DNA from: Chara braunii
Taxonomy: Eukaryota > Streptophyta > Charophyceae > Charales > Characeae
Direction: 5' to 3'
Length of the DNA: 39,335 nt
Assembly (NCBI GenBank): GCA_003427395.1
Contig: BFEA01000228.1
Span: 804,720-844,054, forward strand
Shown here: in pieces, positions 38,745-39,335 of the stretch
Layout of the letters: each line of letters begins with the position of its first letter
Position numbering within the stretch: the stretch's first letter is position 1
Translations under genes and position numbers: made by a program
The notes under the pieces: model-generated
Databases searched by the model: none
What the model saw: the letters and a program-made list of their open reading frames with translations, nothing else
Told to the model about the DNA's origin: nothing

Positions 38745-39335
38745 TGTTTGGGTCACTTTTTTTTATTTTTTCTCCCTCTGCCTATCGGTTTTCCTTTTCT
38801 GCTCCTCTCGTCCTTGTGTTTAACACCTCTTCCTTCACTCTGCCTCTTTCCCATAGCGTGCAAGTGGGCTGTTATGGCATACGGGGATGGGGGCAGCTCG
38901 CGCTGAACTTCATCAATGTGGCGAGCCTTGTATGCTAGAGGCATACTGGAGGAGGCGTTAAGAAGAATGAGAAATTGAATGATTTCAATGTGTCTTTGTT
39001 TTTTATTTTTATCCTTTGATTCAGTGTAAATTTTTTTATTTTTTTTTGTAAAACACTGAAAGAAATAATAATACTGTGAAACAAAGAATAAGCGGACGCT
39101 GTTTTGTGTCATTCTGGTTTGTCTGTCTCTTTGCCTGTCTGTCCTTTCATTTTTCTTTTCTTCTCTCATCTTGTTTCTTCTTCTACTTCACGTGCTTACG
39201 CTCTTAGTCAATAGTTCTGTGACCAGGGTTGCCGGCGTTCGGGACGGGCCGAACACCTGAACCCGAACGCCCGAACGTTTGGGACCCCCTCTCGACGCGT
39301 TCGGACGTTCGGCCGAACGCGAAACCAAAAAAAAA
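38745..39335. other. No recognised gene; repeat-like tail at the window end
   Basis: T-rich pyrimidine stretches, then 39220-39326 with many cgaacg/cgttcg motifs in both orientations and an A run at the edge. Could be the poly(A) end of a retroposon; the window ends there. Confidence 0.4.

Overview
This is eukaryotic nuclear DNA from a large, repeat-rich plant-type genome, most likely a streptophyte (charophyte) alga such as Chara; the genus is a guess. The reasons are a nuclear gene for a thylakoid-lumen protein split by a very long intron, a plastid-type tRNA-Met fragment, a retroposed U6 copy, Ty3/gypsy, LINE, PIF/Harbinger and green-lineage-type Penelope-like elements, and abundant dinucleotide microsatellites. 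Nearly every element is broken by stops and frameshifts.

Layout. 1-8.6 kb: microsatellites, a repeat family next to (GA)n, a nested terminal-inverted-repeat (TIR) element (670-1063), a LINE 3' end on the minus strand (1398-2010), and a long stretch with no recognisable gene that holds a tandem hairpin duplication (5163-5510). 8.9-10.3 kb: a frameshifted PIF/Harbinger transposase on the minus strand. 10.8-12.8 kb: foldback and MITE-like elements and tandem duplications. 12.86-30.17 kb: the one convincing host gene, a homologue of the thylakoid lumen 15.0 kDa (TPM-domain) protein, on the plus strand. Its exons are at 12863-13808, 27025-27206, 29883-29989 and probably 30072-30165. Intron 1 (13.2 kb) holds two copies of a hairpin MITE, another TIR element, a U6 retropseudogene, tandem repeats, a shortened plastid-like tRNA-Met, a decayed Ty3/gypsy pol (19.36-21.42 kb) and a short retroposon with target-site duplications. 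Intron 2 holds a second Ty3/gypsy pol (27.34-28.48 kb), interrupted by a (GT)n tract and a perfect Nextera mate-pair junction adapter, which is an assembly artefact.

30.2-33.4 kb: two short exon-like blocks of unknown identity, and a second minus-strand LINE remnant (31.78-32.7 kb). 33.47-38.44 kb: a decayed Penelope-like element with permuted order, an N-terminal GIY-YIG nuclease, then a CxC linker, then reverse transcriptase, as in the Chlamys/Naiad group. It is followed on the same strand by a Ser/Thr/Pro-rich linker, a Josephin-type cysteine protease (deubiquitinase-like) domain with a recognisable Cys-His-Asn triad, a Val-Ser-Val-Pro repeat linker and a C-terminal RING finger. If these are one reading unit, a retroelement carries both a ubiquitin-removing and a ubiquitin-ligating type of domain. 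That is the most unusual observation here. The 3' flank has repeated blocks.

The genes do not form operons. The host gene is an ordinary plastid-targeted gene whose introns have absorbed transposons. All calls rest on reading by eye and remembered family patterns; no search was run.
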